DNA of 36,057 nt, taken from the NCBI GenBank assembly GCA_035465955.1, contig DATIVK010000213.1, positions 1 through 36,057 on the forward strand, read 5' to 3'. The notes beneath the pieces were generated by a model, which had not been told where the DNA came from, did no database searches, and worked only from the letters and a program-made list of their open reading frames with translations. Every line of letters starts with the position of its first letter. The stretch's first letter is position 1. Origin of the DNA: DATIVK01 sp035465955 (GTDB lineage: Bacteria; Myxococcota; Myxococcia; Myxococcales; Anaeromyxobacteraceae). Of this stretch, positions 1 to 7,940 are shown one piece after another. Position numbers and translations under genes: made by a program.

Positions 1-1
1 C

Positions 2-529
2 ATCGGCCTCTGCGTCGCGGGGACCTATCCTAGCGCCGCGACGGGCACCTGCGTCCCGGCAGTCGGGCTCGACGGCGTGTGCACCTCCCTCGACTTGTGC
101 GCGCCAGGCCTTTTCTGCGAGCTGGGCATCTCCTACGTCGGCGCGTGCCACGCGCGGAAGACCTCCGGGAGCTGCTACGATGACGGCGAGTGTGCCATCG
201 GGCACTGGTGCTCGGGCTCCGCCTGCGTCCCGTGGCTGCGCGCGGGGGACGCATGCACGCAGGGGCAGAACGCCTGCGGCCCGGGGCTCTGGTGCGGCGC
301 GGGAGGGACCTGCATCGACGGCGCGGCACCTGGCTGGTCTTGCGCCTCCGTCAACGGGGAGCGCGTCCCTTGCGTTGGCGGGACGTGCACGGCGCAAGTG
401 GGCGGGAACGTGTGCACGGCCTGGCTGGCGCCGGGCGCCACCTGCTCGCTCCATTCGCAATGCGCCCCGACGGACGCCTGCGACACCTCCGGGAGCGGGC
501 AGTGCATCACCGTCTGCGCGGAGCCGTGA
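2..529 (+). CDS. Cys-rich secreted/surface protein, C-terminal part (5' end outside window)
   Basis: The frame is open from the first bases of the window to TGA at 527-529, so this is the C-terminal ~175 residues of a longer protein; the first internal start (GTG at 77) is unlikely to be real. The visible part is made of repeated short modules with regularly spaced cysteines, of the type CAPGLFC, CAIGHWC and CGPGLWC, each followed by a G-x-C-x2 turn. The same kind of module fills the C-terminal half of the lipoprotein at 5609-7906, so the two are probably paralogues or share a domain (Dickkopf-like Cys-rich modules, common in myxobacterial secreted proteins). The even number of cysteines and lack of membrane segments suggest a disulfide-bonded extracytoplasmic protein. 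Function is unknown. Confidence 0.75.
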   Translation: MGLCVAGTYPSAATGTCVPAVGLDGVCTSLDLCAPGLFCELGISYVGACHARKTSGSCYDDGECAIGHWCSGSACVPWLRAGDACTQGQNACGPGLWCGAGGTCIDGAAPGWSCASVNGERVPCVGGTCTAQVGGNVCTAWLAPGATCSLHSQCAPTDACDTSGSGQCITVCAEP

Positions 530-532
530 TCG

Positions 533-578
533 CCCCCTCACCCCGGCCCTCTCGCTCGGTGAGCGGGGGAGGGGAGGG
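533..578. repeat. Intergenic hairpin repeat, copy 1
   Basis: CCCTCACCCC followed by a C-rich arm, a short loop and a G-rich arm. It lies between the converging Cys-rich gene and the MaoC pair, where it could act as a bidirectional terminator. Related copies are at 13338, 15829, 32555, 35433 and 35904. No T-run follows the stem. Confidence 0.6.
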
Positions 579-614
579 AATTCGCGGTAGGCGGCTGGCT
601 GCGGTGCTCGAGGC

Positions 615-1145
615 CTACGCGCCCTTCCCCATCAACCGCCGCGCGGCGAGCAGCATGCCGAGGGCGCGTCCGCCGCGGATGATCGCCGTCCAGGCGCCGC
701 GCACGACCGTCTCACCGCGCTGGTTGACGCTCGTCGTCGTCACCTCGACGAAGTCGAGGGGGCCGCGCTCGCGCAGGTCGGTGATCTCGCCGGTCGTCGT
801 CATCACGTCGCCGGGGCGGATGGGCGCCTGGTGCTCGAACTCCTGCTCGCCGTGGACGAGCCTCTGGAGATCGATCCCGAGGGCCGGGTCCATGCAGGCG
901 GCGCTGAAGGGCTCGATGGCGAAGGTCGCCGCGAAGGAGGGCGGGGCGACGAGGCCGCCGTGGGGCGAGGCAGCAGCCGCCGCCTCGTCCCAGGTCCACG
1001 GGTGCGCCCCTGGCGGGGTCGCGCCGAGGACGCGGCCGGGGACGCCCATGCCGGTGGCGGCGACGAAGTCGCGGACATGCTCCACGCCGACGACGAAGCG
1101 GTAGGGGCCGTACCGGCGGCCGAGGTGCTTGCGGTCGATCGGCAT
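615..1145 (-). CDS. MaoC-like hydratase/dehydratase, N-terminal (FAS1-like) hot-dog type
   Basis: A 176-residue protein that begins MPIDRKHLGRRYGPYRFVVG and matches the MaoC_dehydrat_N/HadA-type hot-dog fold, with a typical FVAATGM helix region and the closing strand VVRGAWTAIIRGG. Members hydrate enoyl thioesters or dehydrate 3-hydroxyacyl thioesters. The catalytic Asp/His signature is not in this chain but in the partner encoded just upstream (1147-1557). The partner's stop ends one base before this ATG, so the two are translationally coupled and probably form a heterodimer, as in the HadAB-type enzymes. The thioester substrate cannot be read from the sequence. The family call is firm; the pathway is not. 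Confidence 0.82.
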   Translation of the reverse strand: MPIDRKHLGRRYGPYRFVVGVEHVRDFVAATGMGVPGRVLGATPPGAHPWTWDEAAAAASPHGGLVAPPSFAATFAIEPFSAACMDPALGIDLQRLVHGEQEFEHQAPIRPGDVMTTTGEITDLRERGPLDFVEVTTTSVNQRGETVVRGAWTAIIRGGRALGMLLAARRLMGKGA

Positions 1146-1146
1146 C

Positions 1147-1557
1147 TCAGCGCTCCCCCCTGACGAGCCCCGTGGCGCTCGCGCGCTTCAGCACCTCCTC
1201 GCCGTGCTGGTTGGTCACCTCGACCTCGACGCGGACGGTGTCCCCGTCGATCGCCGTGCAGCGTCCGGCGAAGGTGAGGGTGTCGCCCGGTCGGACCGGC
1301 TTCGCGAAGCGGGCGCGGACGCTCTGGAGCCGGATCGGATCGCCGAGGTACGCGACGCACGCGTCGGAGAGCCAGGCGTGGGTGCACATGCCCTGCAGGA
1401 TCACGCCGCCGAGGCCGGCCGCCTTCGCGGCGGCCGGGTCGACGTGGATCGGGTTGAAGTCGCCGGAGGCGGCCGCGTAGTAGATCGGCCGGTGGGGATC
1501 GACCTCGCGGACCAGCTGGAACGTCTGGCCCACCGCGAAGTCGCTGAGGGTCTTCAT
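1147..1557 (-). CDS. MaoC-like (R)-specific enoyl hydratase / 3-hydroxyacyl dehydratase, catalytic subunit
   Basis: A 136-residue single hot-dog protein. The catalytic hydratase-2 motif is clear: ASGDFNPIHVDP, with the Asp and His expected to activate water. It is followed by GVILQGMCTHAW, the usual hydratase helix. The start chosen is ATG at 1557 (MKTLSDFAVGQ), with AGGATC a few bases upstream; a longer form from ATG 1593 would add 12 residues of non-conserved sequence. It is the first gene of a two-gene unit with 615-1145 and probably supplies the active site of the heterodimer. Candidate roles are fatty-acid, polyketide or acyl-CoA metabolism. Confidence 0.87.
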   Translation of the reverse strand: MKTLSDFAVGQTFQLVREVDPHRPIYYAAASGDFNPIHVDPAAAKAAGLGGVILQGMCTHAWLSDACVAYLGDPIRLQSVRARFAKPVRPGDTLTFAGRCTAIDGDTVRVEVEVTNQHGEEVLKRASATGLVRGER

Positions 1558-1632
1558 GTGGATCCTGTAGCCGGGACGGCCACCCCCCCACAAGCGCGAC
1601 GTTCGGTCCGGGCCCCGGGGCGGGGGCTAGCC

Positions 1633-1661
1633 TTGCGAAGGTAGCTTCCAGAAGCTACATT
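1633..1661 (+). promoter_or_regulatory. Candidate sigma70 promoter with internal operator for the Phd/VapC pair
   Basis: TTGCGA (1633-1638), a 17-base spacer and TACATT (1656-1661). Between the two boxes, 1641-1658 is a perfect inverted repeat, GTAGCTTC-CA-GAAGCTAC. Antitoxins of this family usually repress their own promoter, so this is the natural operator. The expected transcription start falls on or next to the antitoxin ATG at 1668, which suggests a leaderless message. Confidence 0.55.
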
Positions 1662-1667
1662 TCTGCC

Positions 1668-1961
1668 ATGCGGACGGTCGGCCTCAAGGTCCTCAAGAAC
1701 AAGCTCTCGGAGTACGTTCGCATCGCGTCGCAGGGGGAGCGCGTCCTCATCGCCGATCGGGATCGCGTGGTCGCCGAGCTCGTGCCGCCGGAGCCCGGAC
1801 GCGCCGAGCGGGCGTCCGACGCGGTGCTCGCCGCCCTCGTGCGCGACGGCGTCCTGACCCCCGCGCTCTCGCCGGGGCGCCCGCTGGGCGTCGAGCACCC
1901 GCGCGGCGCGAAGCTGGCCGAGCTGCTCTCCGAGCTGGGATCCGACCGGGGCGATCGGTGA
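1668..1961 (+). CDS. Phd/YefM-family antitoxin
   Basis: A 97-residue protein that begins MRTVGLKVLKNKLSEYVRIA, the DNA-binding N-terminus of the Phd/YefM antitoxins, followed by the strand VLIADRDRVVAELVPP. The C-terminal half, from about residue 45, is variable and is expected to wrap the toxin. The stop codon overlaps the toxin start in GTGA (1958-1961), the usual coupling for toxin-antitoxin pairs. A palindrome sits within its promoter (1641-1658) and fits autorepression. It resembles the antitoxin at 15092-15394 over the first 40 residues, so the two belong to one family. Confidence 0.88.
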   Translation: MRTVGLKVLKNKLSEYVRIASQGERVLIADRDRVVAELVPPEPGRAERASDAVLAALVRDGVLTPALSPGRPLGVEHPRGAKLAELLSELGSDRGDR

Positions 1962-2344
1962 CCTACGTCGACACGTCGGTCGCGCTGGCGGAGCTCTTCG
2001 CGGAGGACCGGCGCCCGCCGGTGTCCTTCTGGGAGGGGCCCCTCTGCTCCAGCCGCCTGCTCGAGTACGAGCTCTGGACGCGCGTCCATGCGCGCGGCGC
2101 CGCGCGCACCCATGGGGACGCGGCCCGCGAGCTGCTCTCCCGCGTCGCCATGGTCGAGCTGGCACCGACGGTCCTGGCGCGCGCGCTCGAGCCGTTCCCC
2201 ATCCCGCTGCGCACGCTCGACGCGCTGCACCTCTCCACGGCGGTCTTCCTCGCCGAGCAGCGGCAGCCGGTGGCGATCGCCGCGTACGACGAGCGGATGC
2301 GTGCGGGTGCCGAGGCGCTCGGCCTCCGGCTCGCGAGGATCTGA
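1958..2344 (+). CDS. PIN-domain ribonuclease toxin (VapC-like)
   Basis: A 128-residue PIN domain that starts at GTG 1958 inside the antitoxin stop. The four expected acidic positions are present: Asp in YVDTS at the N-terminus, Glu in LLEYELW, Asp in LRTLDALHL, and Asp in AAYDERM near the C-terminus. PIN toxins of this type cleave RNA in a Mg2+-dependent way and are held inactive by the cognate antitoxin. Length and residues look intact, so this is probably a functional pair. It can be compared with the deleted toxin at 15394-15537. The RNA target is unknown. Confidence 0.87.
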   Translation: MTYVDTSVALAELFAEDRRPPVSFWEGPLCSSRLLEYELWTRVHARGAARTHGDAARELLSRVAMVELAPTVLARALEPFPIPLRTLDALHLSTAVFLAEQRQPVAIAAYDERMRAGAEALGLRLARI

Positions 2345-2384
2345 GCGGCGTGCGCGGCGCGGCGCAGCGCGCTATGAACACGGC

Positions 2385-3026
2385 ATGGCGACGAAGGTGA
2401 CCCTCTACTCGGACTTCGTCTGACCGTTCTGCTTCGTCGCGGAGACGAGCAGCCTGGTCAGGCTGGAGCGGGAGTACGAGATCGAGCTCGACTGGCGGGG
2501 CTTCGAGCTCCACCCGGACACGCCGCCTGGCGGCATCACGTTGAGCGAGTACTTCGGCGCGGAGCGGGCGGCCGGAATGGGCCGCTACCTCGAGCGGTTC
2601 GCGGCGAGCTTCGGCGTCGAGGGGCTCGCGCCGCGCGAGCGGATCCCGAACACGCGAAGGGCGCTCGCCGCCGCGGAGCGGGCCCGCGACCTGGGGAGGC
2701 TCCACCCCTTCCGGCGCGCCGTGATGAACGCCTACTGGCTCCGGGGACTCGACGTCGAGGACGACGCCGTGCTGGCCGCGTGCGCCGGCGACGCCGGGAT
2801 CTCCCCGGAGGAGGCGCTGGCGGCGACGGCGGATCCGCGGTACCGCGCGCGCGTCGATGCGATGGGGGAGGTGGCGCTGCGCGACCGCGTCACGGGCATT
2901 CCGACCTTCCTGATCGGGCGACGGCGCGTCGTCGGTTGCCAACCCTACGACGTGCTGGTCGAGGCCGCCGAGGCGGAGGGCGCAGCGCGACGGCGGCCAA
3001 GGCACCCCCACGGCGCCGGTGCGTAG
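2385..3026 (+). CDS. FrnE/DsbA-family thiol oxidoreductase, probable selenoprotein (TGA = Sec13)
   Basis: Read through the TGA at 2421-2423, this is one continuous 213-residue DSBA-family protein. Residues 1-12 (MATKVTLYSDFV) form the first strand of the thioredoxin fold. The TGA lies at the first position of the active site, giving U13-P-F-C16 where relatives have C-P-W/F-C. The helical insertion follows, then the cis-proline motif TGIPTFLIG and the C-terminal QPYDVLVEA of the FrnE branch. There is no signal peptide, so it should act in the cytoplasm, as FrnE does. A hairpin directly after the TGA fits a bacterial SECIS. The alternative is a TGC-to-TGA mutation or sequencing error. Without readthrough, automatic annotation would see only a fragment from about 2541. 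Confidence 0.8.
2429..2452 (+). promoter_or_regulatory. Candidate bacterial SECIS element
   Basis: Starting 5 bases after the TGA, CTGCTTCGTC pairs with GACGAGCAG around the 5-base loop GCGGA: nine Watson-Crick pairs with one bulged U in the 5' arm. The loop begins 16 bases past the A of TGA and its first base is G. Bacterial SECIS elements are hairpins within the coding region, with the apical loop roughly 16-37 bases after UGA and a G at the start of the loop; the E. coli fdhF element also has a bulged U in the upper stem. All pairing was read by eye. Confidence 0.65.
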
Positions 3027-3064
3027 GCGGTCCGCGCGGGCTCGCGAGGCGCGGGAGAGCCGCG

Positions 3065-3697
3065 TCAGTACCAGCGCGCCTCGGCGCAGGGGGGCAGCTT
3101 GCCGAGGCCGCGCAGCAGGTCGGCGTGGAGCATCGCGGCCTTCATCGGGAGCGTGTCGGGCGCGGTCGAGTTGTCGACGACGATGTCGGCGCGCCGCGCC
3201 TTCTCCTCGATGTCCATCTGCGCGGCCAGGCGCCCCTGCGCCTCGGGCCACGTGAGGCCGTCGCGCCGGATGACGCGCTCGAGCTGCTCGATGCGGGGGG
3301 CGTAGATCACCACCACGCAGTCGACCTCGGCGCCGAGCCCCGCCTCGAAGAGCAGCGGCGTGTCGTAGACGGCGAGGGGGTGCCCCTCGGCGGCGAGCCG
3401 CGCGGTCTCCTCGGCCATCGCGGCCCGGATGGCGGGGTGCAGGATGGCCTCCAGCCGCCCGCGGGCGCCGTCGTCGCCGAAGACGAGGGCCCCCATCTTC
3501 TTCCGGTCGAGCTGGCCGTCCGGGAGCAGGAAGTCGCGCCCGAACTCGCGCGCGATGGCCTCGAGCACCGGCGCGGTGCGCGCCGCGGCGCGGGAGAGCT
3601 CGTCGGCGTCCACGACGGGGACGCCGCGCTCGCGGAGCAGGTGGGCGAGGGTGCTCTTCCCGGTGGCGATGCCGCCGGTGAGGCCGACGAGGCGCAC
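3065..3697 (-). CDS. coaE: Dephospho-CoA kinase
   Basis: A 210-residue P-loop kinase that catalyses the last step of CoA synthesis, ATP-dependent phosphorylation of the 3'-hydroxyl of dephospho-CoA. The N-terminus has the Walker A GGIATGKST, followed by VVDADELSR, the family's substrate-binding Asp region. The lid region DGLTWPEAQGRLAAQM and the closing VVDNSTAPD are also typical. The start is GTG at 3697; length is normal (about 200). It lies 9 bases behind the secreted-protein gene 3707-4213, so the two are probably cotranscribed. Confidence 0.95.
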   Translation of the reverse strand: MRLVGLTGGIATGKSTLAHLLRERGVPVVDADELSRAAARTAPVLEAIAREFGRDFLLPDGQLDRKKMGALVFGDDGARGRLEAILHPAIRAAMAEETARLAAEGHPLAVYDTPLLFEAGLGAEVDCVVVIYAPRIEQLERVIRRDGLTWPEAQGRLAAQMDIEEKARRADIVVDNSTAPDTLPMKAAMLHADLLRGLGKLPPCAEARWY

Positions 3698-3706
3698 GCG
3701 GGACCC

Positions 3707-4213
3707 CTACGGGAGGACGTCGGAGCGGGCCCCGGCGGCCGCGCCCCGCTTCGCGGGCGGCGCGGCGGCGGGCTGCTTCGCCGCACCCCGCCCCGCGGAG
3801 AAGCTGATGGCGTTCACGAAGCCGTCCTTCGTGAAGTAGACCGTGACGCCCTCCGCCTCGTAGAGCCAGACCGGGAGGAAGTCGTCGGTGAAGGTCTTTC
3901 TCGGCGACCGGCCGTAGGTCCCCTCGATCGCCTCCTTCTCGAGCTGCGTCGCCAGGAAGACGGTGATCTCGACGACGACGCCGTCCTCGCGGGCGTGGAA
4001 CTGCGCCTGCTTGGTCCCCGGCAGCGCCTGCTCGCCGAGGTAGGCGAGGACGGTCCGCACCCCGCGCTTCGCCCGGCTCGTGGGCTCGCCGAACTTGTTC
4101 ACCACCCCCTCGATCGTGCTGGTCCCCGGCGTGATCCCCTGCCAGGCCTTGGCGGAGGCGGCGACGGGGAGGAGCGTCAGGGCGGCGAGGACGGCGAGGA
4201 GGGTCGGGCGCAT
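3707..4213 (-). CDS. Secreted protein of unknown function
   Basis: A 168-residue protein with a clear signal peptide: a positively charged start, the hydrophobic run LLAVLAALTLLPV, then an AASA-type cleavage site near residue 21. The mature part has a small alpha/beta look (WQGITPGTSTIEGVVNKFG, then VVEITVFLATQ), like a duplicated SmpA/BamE-type or PepSY-like small periplasmic domain, but I cannot assign a family. The last ~25 residues are a low-complexity Ala/Pro/Lys tail. It is the promoter-proximal gene before coaE. No lipobox cysteine is present. Confidence 0.75.
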   Translation of the reverse strand: MRPTLLAVLAALTLLPVAASAKAWQGITPGTSTIEGVVNKFGEPTSRAKRGVRTVLAYLGEQALPGTKQAQFHAREDGVVVEITVFLATQLEKEAIEGTYGRSPRKTFTDDFLPVWLYEAEGVTVYFTKDGFVNAISFSAGRGAAKQPAAAPPAKRGAAAGARSDVLP

Positions 4214-4284
4214 GGCGGCGATTATAGCGGCCCGCGTGGACCGCAGTAGATCGACGGCGCCTGTCCCCGTATATTCACGCGGTC

Positions 4285-4809
4285 TTGACCGCCCATCGCA
4301 TCCTCACCCTGCTCCTCGCGGCCCCCGCCATCGCCGCGGCGGCGCCGACGTTCCCCTCCGTGGGTCCCGAGACCTGCAAGGCCTGCCACCCCGCGGCCTA
4401 CGAGGCGTGGCGCACCGGGCCCCACGCGCGCGCGTTCGACAGCCTCCCGGAGCGCAACCGCAAGGACTCGCGCTGCCTCGCCTGCCACGCGCCGCTCGCC
4501 GACGACGGCTTCGTCGCGGTCGGCTGCGAGACGTGCCACGGCGCCGGCGGCGCATACTCCGCCCGCTACGTCATGCGCGACGCCGAGCTCTCGAGGGCGG
4601 TGGGGCTGCTGGACCCCGACGAGAAGACGTGCGGCGCCTGTCACAACGACACGACGCCCAGCCTCACGAAGTTCGACTACGCCCGCAAGCTGCCGCTCAT
4701 CGAGCACTGGAGCGCGGACCGCGCCGCCCGGAAGGCAGGGAGCGCCTCCAGGCCCGGGGGATCGCCGGCGGGCGCCACGAAGAAGGGCGCCGCGGGCAGG
4801 GCCCGCTAG
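4285..4809 (+). CDS. Periplasmic tetrahaem cytochrome c (cytochrome c554-like)
   Basis: A 174-residue protein with an N-terminal signal peptide (LTLLLAAPAIAAAAP) and four c-type haem sites: CKACH at residue 31, CLACH at 64, CETCH at 81 and CGACH at 116. The start TTG at 4285 is the only one that keeps the signal peptide. The motif order and the W-R-T-G-P-H-A-R between haems 1 and 2 are those of the c554-family multihaem proteins, where a distal His serves as axial ligand. The C-terminal 30 residues are Gly/Ala/Lys-rich and probably disordered. Role: periplasmic electron carrier; donor and acceptor are not shown by the neighbours. It is followed 14 bases later by engB. Confidence 0.9.
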   Translation: MTAHRILTLLLAAPAIAAAAPTFPSVGPETCKACHPAAYEAWRTGPHARAFDSLPERNRKDSRCLACHAPLADDGFVAVGCETCHGAGGAYSARYVMRDAELSRAVGLLDPDEKTCGACHNDTTPSLTKFDYARKLPLIEHWSADRAARKAGSASRPGGSPAGATKKGAAGRAR

Positions 4810-4823
4810 CGCGCGAGGGTTCC

Positions 4824-5459
4824 ATGGCCATCCAGGTCGTCGACGCGGCCTTCCTGAAGACCGCCGTCCGTCCGGAAGACTGGCCTCGCGGCTTCGTGCC
4901 CGAGCTGGCCTTCGTCGGGCGCTCCAACGTGGGCAAGTCGTCGATGCTCAACGCGCTGACCCGGCGGACGGGGCTCGCGCGCGTCTCGACGACCCCCGGC
5001 CGCACGCGCGCCCTCCAGTTCTTCGAGGTCACCTACCGCCCGACCCCCGCGGCGAGGCCGCGCAAGGTGCGCTTCTGCGACCTGCCGGGCTACGGCTACG
5101 CGAAGGTCTCGAAGGCCGAGCGGGACGAGTGGGCGTCGATGATCGAGGACTACGTCCGCGACCGGAAGGACCTGCAGGCGGTCGTCCTGATCGTCGACGC
5201 GCGCCACGAGCCCCAGCCGTCCGACCACGACGCGCTCCAGTTCCTCCGGGAGACCTGCGGGCGGAAGGTGATCGTCGCGGTGACCAAGATCGACAAGATC
5301 GTGAAGTCGAAGCGCGTCGGCTCGCTCGCGCTCGTCGAGCGCGAGATGAAGCTCGGGAAGGGCGAGGCGGTGCCGTTCTCGGCCATCGAAGGGACGGGGG
5401 CCGAGGCGCTCTGGACGCGGATCGCGAAGGTCGCCGCCGAGGCCACCCCGGGCGAGTGA
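4824..5459 (+). CDS. engB: Ribosome-biogenesis GTP-binding protein EngB/YsxC/YihA
   Basis: A 211-residue TRAFAC-class GTPase needed for assembly of the large ribosomal subunit. Motifs: G1 GRSNVGKSS, the G2 threonine region STTPGRTR, G3 DLPGYGYAKV, G4 TKIDK and the G5-like SAIEG. ATG at 4824 is preceded by GAGGG. The GYGYAKVSK segment after G3 is typical of this subfamily and separates it from Era and EngA. Length is normal. It probably shares a transcript with the cytochrome c gene just upstream, though the functions are unrelated. Confidence 0.95.
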   Translation: MAIQVVDAAFLKTAVRPEDWPRGFVPELAFVGRSNVGKSSMLNALTRRTGLARVSTTPGRTRALQFFEVTYRPTPAARPRKVRFCDLPGYGYAKVSKAERDEWASMIEDYVRDRKDLQAVVLIVDARHEPQPSDHDALQFLRETCGRKVIVAVTKIDKIVKSKRVGSLALVEREMKLGKGEAVPFSAIEGTGAEALWTRIAKVAAEATPGE

Positions 5460-5608
5460 GTCGCATGTGGGAGCGTGTGACCGCGCTCACGCAAAGTGCG
5501 GTTCACTGCTTGTGACCTATCCCGGTTCCTGCTCTCCTTGGGCGAACTCAGGTCTACCGGGGCGACCTCCGCAGAGGATCGCGCCCAAGGTCCTCGTGGA
5601 GGTGCCCG

Positions 5609-7906
5609 ATGAACGTCCGAGTCGTCCGGGGGGCAGCCGTCTCGCTCGTCGCGCTGTTCGCCGCATGCAGCTCCAAGTCCGATCCGCCGCCTGCGGCGCC
5701 GCCGACCTTGACCGTGTCGCCCACGAGCAGGGCGATCGCGCCGAACGATCCTCCCTTCGCCTTCAGCGCGACGCTCTCCAACTCGACGGCGCCGGTGGCC
5801 TGGTCGATCGTCGACTCGACCTGCGCGAACGCAGGGAGCCTCGGCGCCACGACCGGGATCTACACGCCGCCCGCGACGAACGATACCGCCTGCGGCTTCA
5901 CGGCGCGCGCGACGGCCGGGTCGCTCACGGCGGACGCTCTCGTGTCGCTCGCGGCCCGGAGCGCCGCCGGGACGACGATGACCGTCACCCCCGCCTCGGG
6001 CAGCGTGACGGCCGGGAGTGCGACCCCCTTCACCTTCTTCATGGACTCCAACGACGCCACGACCGCGCCGGCCTGCACGGTCTCGTCGGCGCTCGCGACC
6101 TGCGCCGAGGGGGGAGCGACGGACGGTCACACCCGCGCGTTCGAGGTGACGCCGGCCGGCGGGTTGCTGACGACGACGACGAATGTGGAGGTGACGCTCA
6201 CGCTCTCGACGCTCACGGCGGTCGTGCCGGTCACCGTGAGGCCTTCGGTCCTGGCCGTCTCCGGGCCGGCGACGATCCGGGCCGGGGGCGCGCAGGGGAC
6301 GTTCTCGGTGACGGCGCCGAGCGTCGGTGGAGAGCCGATCGTATGGAGCGTCGAGCCTGCGATCGGGGTCATCTCCGCGGCCGGGGTCTACACGTCGCCA
6401 GCGACCTTCACGGCGTCGACCCCCTTCTCGGTCGTGGCGACGATCGGCGAGGCGCGCGGCACGGCGACCGTCTCGCTCGCCCCGGCGGCCGTCACCGTGA
6501 CGGCCAGCGCATCGAGCGTAGGGCCGGGCGGTTCGGTGACCTTGACCGCCGCCGTGGATCCGGCTGCGGCCTCCCCCGGGATCGCGTGGACGCAGGTTGG
6601 ACCGGCGGGCGGGACGCTCACGCCTGCCGCCGACAGGCGGACGGCGGTCTACGCCGCGCCGGCGACGGTGACGAGCCCCTCGACGGCCACGGTCTCGGCG
6701 GAGGTCGCCGGCGGCGCGGCCTCGACGACCGTGGCCGTGGTGACGACGGCGACGCCCGTCGACGCGTACAGGGCATGGAGCGCCGCGGCCTCCGCCAAGG
6801 CCGCGCAGTGTCTCGGGAAGGCTCCCCCAAGCCAGGCGGAGGTCGACGCGACGGCCGGGACGGTCGCCGGTGCCGTCGCCGACGGACGCCTGACCTTCCA
6901 GCCGGCGGCCGTGGACTTCTGCGTCGCCGCCATCGAGGCCACCACCTGTGCGGAGGCGCTGCACCAGATCGACCGCTCCGGCTGCATCGGCGACATCTTC
7001 GCTGCCGCGGTGCCGCTCGCCGGCGCGTGCACGGACGGCATGGAGTGCGCCGTCGGCTACTGCGACTTCGGGACGTGGACCTGCCCCGGGACCTGCACCG
7101 CGCTCCGCACCGAGGGGCAAAGTTGCTCGACGGCCTACGAGCCGGTCTGTGCGAGCGGAACCGTCTGCGACGCGGTCGCCCTGACCTGCGTCCCCGTCAC
7201 GGCGCTCGCGGCTGGTGCCCCGTGCTCCGGAGTCCCCACCGAGCAGTGTCCGGCAGGGACGGTCTGCCGCGCGGTCGATCGCGCCTCTCCCACCGCTCGC
7301 ACCTGCGCCGCGCCCGCGACCTTGGGCGGGAACTGCGGTGACGATCATCGGGAGTGTGCGCTGCCGCTCGTCTGCGACGACTTCGGGTACTGCACGCACC
7401 TCGCGGGGTCCGGGAACTCCTGCCTGAACTACCCCTGCAACTCGAACGTGGACTACTGCGGCGCCTCCACCACCTGCGTTCCGCGCCCGACCGTCGGCGA
7501 GTGGTGCGACGACACCTTCGCGCCCTGCGCCGGGGCGGGCGTGTTCTGCGAGTCGTCGCTCGCGTACCCCGTCTGCAAGTCCGTCGTGGGCGTCGGCGGG
7601 GACTGCACCCGCGCGTACGAGCAGCAGGTCCAGCCGGCCTGCGCCGGTGGCGCAATCTGCGTCACCAACTACTCGGTTCCAGGCGCCTACAAGTGCGTCG
7701 CCCCGACGGCGGCGGGGGCCGCCTGCTACCCGTGGGGACTCGCGTGCGTGGCGGGACACTACTGCGACGGCGACTACGCCTCGAACGCCCTCGGCACGTG
7801 CGTGCCGCAGAAGTCCTCGGGCGCCGCGTGCGGCCGGGACGGCGAGTGCGCGGGCGGCGCGTGCGTCGCCGGCCTCTGCGCCCTCGACGGATACAGCTGC
7901 TACTGA
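5609..7906 (+). CDS. Large lipoprotein with Ig-like repeats and Cys-rich modules
   Basis: A 765-residue secreted protein. The N-terminus carries a lipoprotein signal, hydrophobic VSLVALFAAC with Cys20 as the likely lipidated residue. Residues ~30-370 are Thr/Val/Ser-rich and contain about four bacterial Ig-like (Big2-type) domains, with repeated units such as VTPASGSVTAG and TVTASASSVGPGGSVTL. Residues ~380-450 form a small helical domain with paired cysteines. From ~450 to the end are Cys-rich modules (CAVGYCDFGTWTC, CALPLVCDDFGYC, CAGGACVAGLC), matching the truncated protein at 2-529. GGAGGTG precedes the ATG. Probably an outer-membrane-anchored surface or adhesion protein; no enzymatic domain is visible. 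Confidence 0.85.
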   Translation: MNVRVVRGAAVSLVALFAACSSKSDPPPAAPPTLTVSPTSRAIAPNDPPFAFSATLSNSTAPVAWSIVDSTCANAGSLGATTGIYTPPATNDTACGFTARATAGSLTADALVSLAARSAAGTTMTVTPASGSVTAGSATPFTFFMDSNDATTAPACTVSSALATCAEGGATDGHTRAFEVTPAGGLLTTTTNVEVTLTLSTLTAVVPVTVRPSVLAVSGPATIRAGGAQGTFSVTAPSVGGEPIVWSVEPAIGVISAAGVYTSPATFTASTPFSVVATIGEARGTATVSLAPAAVTVTASASSVGPGGSVTLTAAVDPAAASPGIAWTQVGPAGGTLTPAADRRTAVYAAPATVTSPSTATVSAEVAGGAASTTVAVVTTATPVDAYRAWSAAASAKAAQCLGKAPPSQAEVDATAGTVAGAVADGRLTFQPAAVDFCVAAIEATTCAEALHQIDRSGCIGDIFAAAVPLAGACTDGMECAVGYCDFGTWTCPGTCTALRTEGQSCSTAYEPVCASGTVCDAVALTCVPVTALAAGAPCSGVPTEQCPAGTVCRAVDRASPTARTCAAPATLGGNCGDDHRECALPLVCDDFGYCTHLAGSGNSCLNYPCNSNVDYCGASTTCVPRPTVGEWCDDTFAPCAGAGVFCESSLAYPVCKSVVGVGGDCTRAYEQQVQPACAGGAICVTNYSVPGAYKCVAPTAAGAACYPWGLACVAGHYCDGDYASNALGTCVPQKSSGAACGRDGECAGGACVAGLCALDGYSCY

Positions 7907-7940
7907 CGACGGCGAGTCGTGAGATGGGGGTCGCGGGGCC

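Noticed and set aside
2421..2423. The TGA in the FrnE-like gene as a pseudogene mutation
   Set aside because: Possible, but the codon is at the catalytic Cys, the rest of the gene is intact and a fitting hairpin follows, so selenocysteine is the better explanation.
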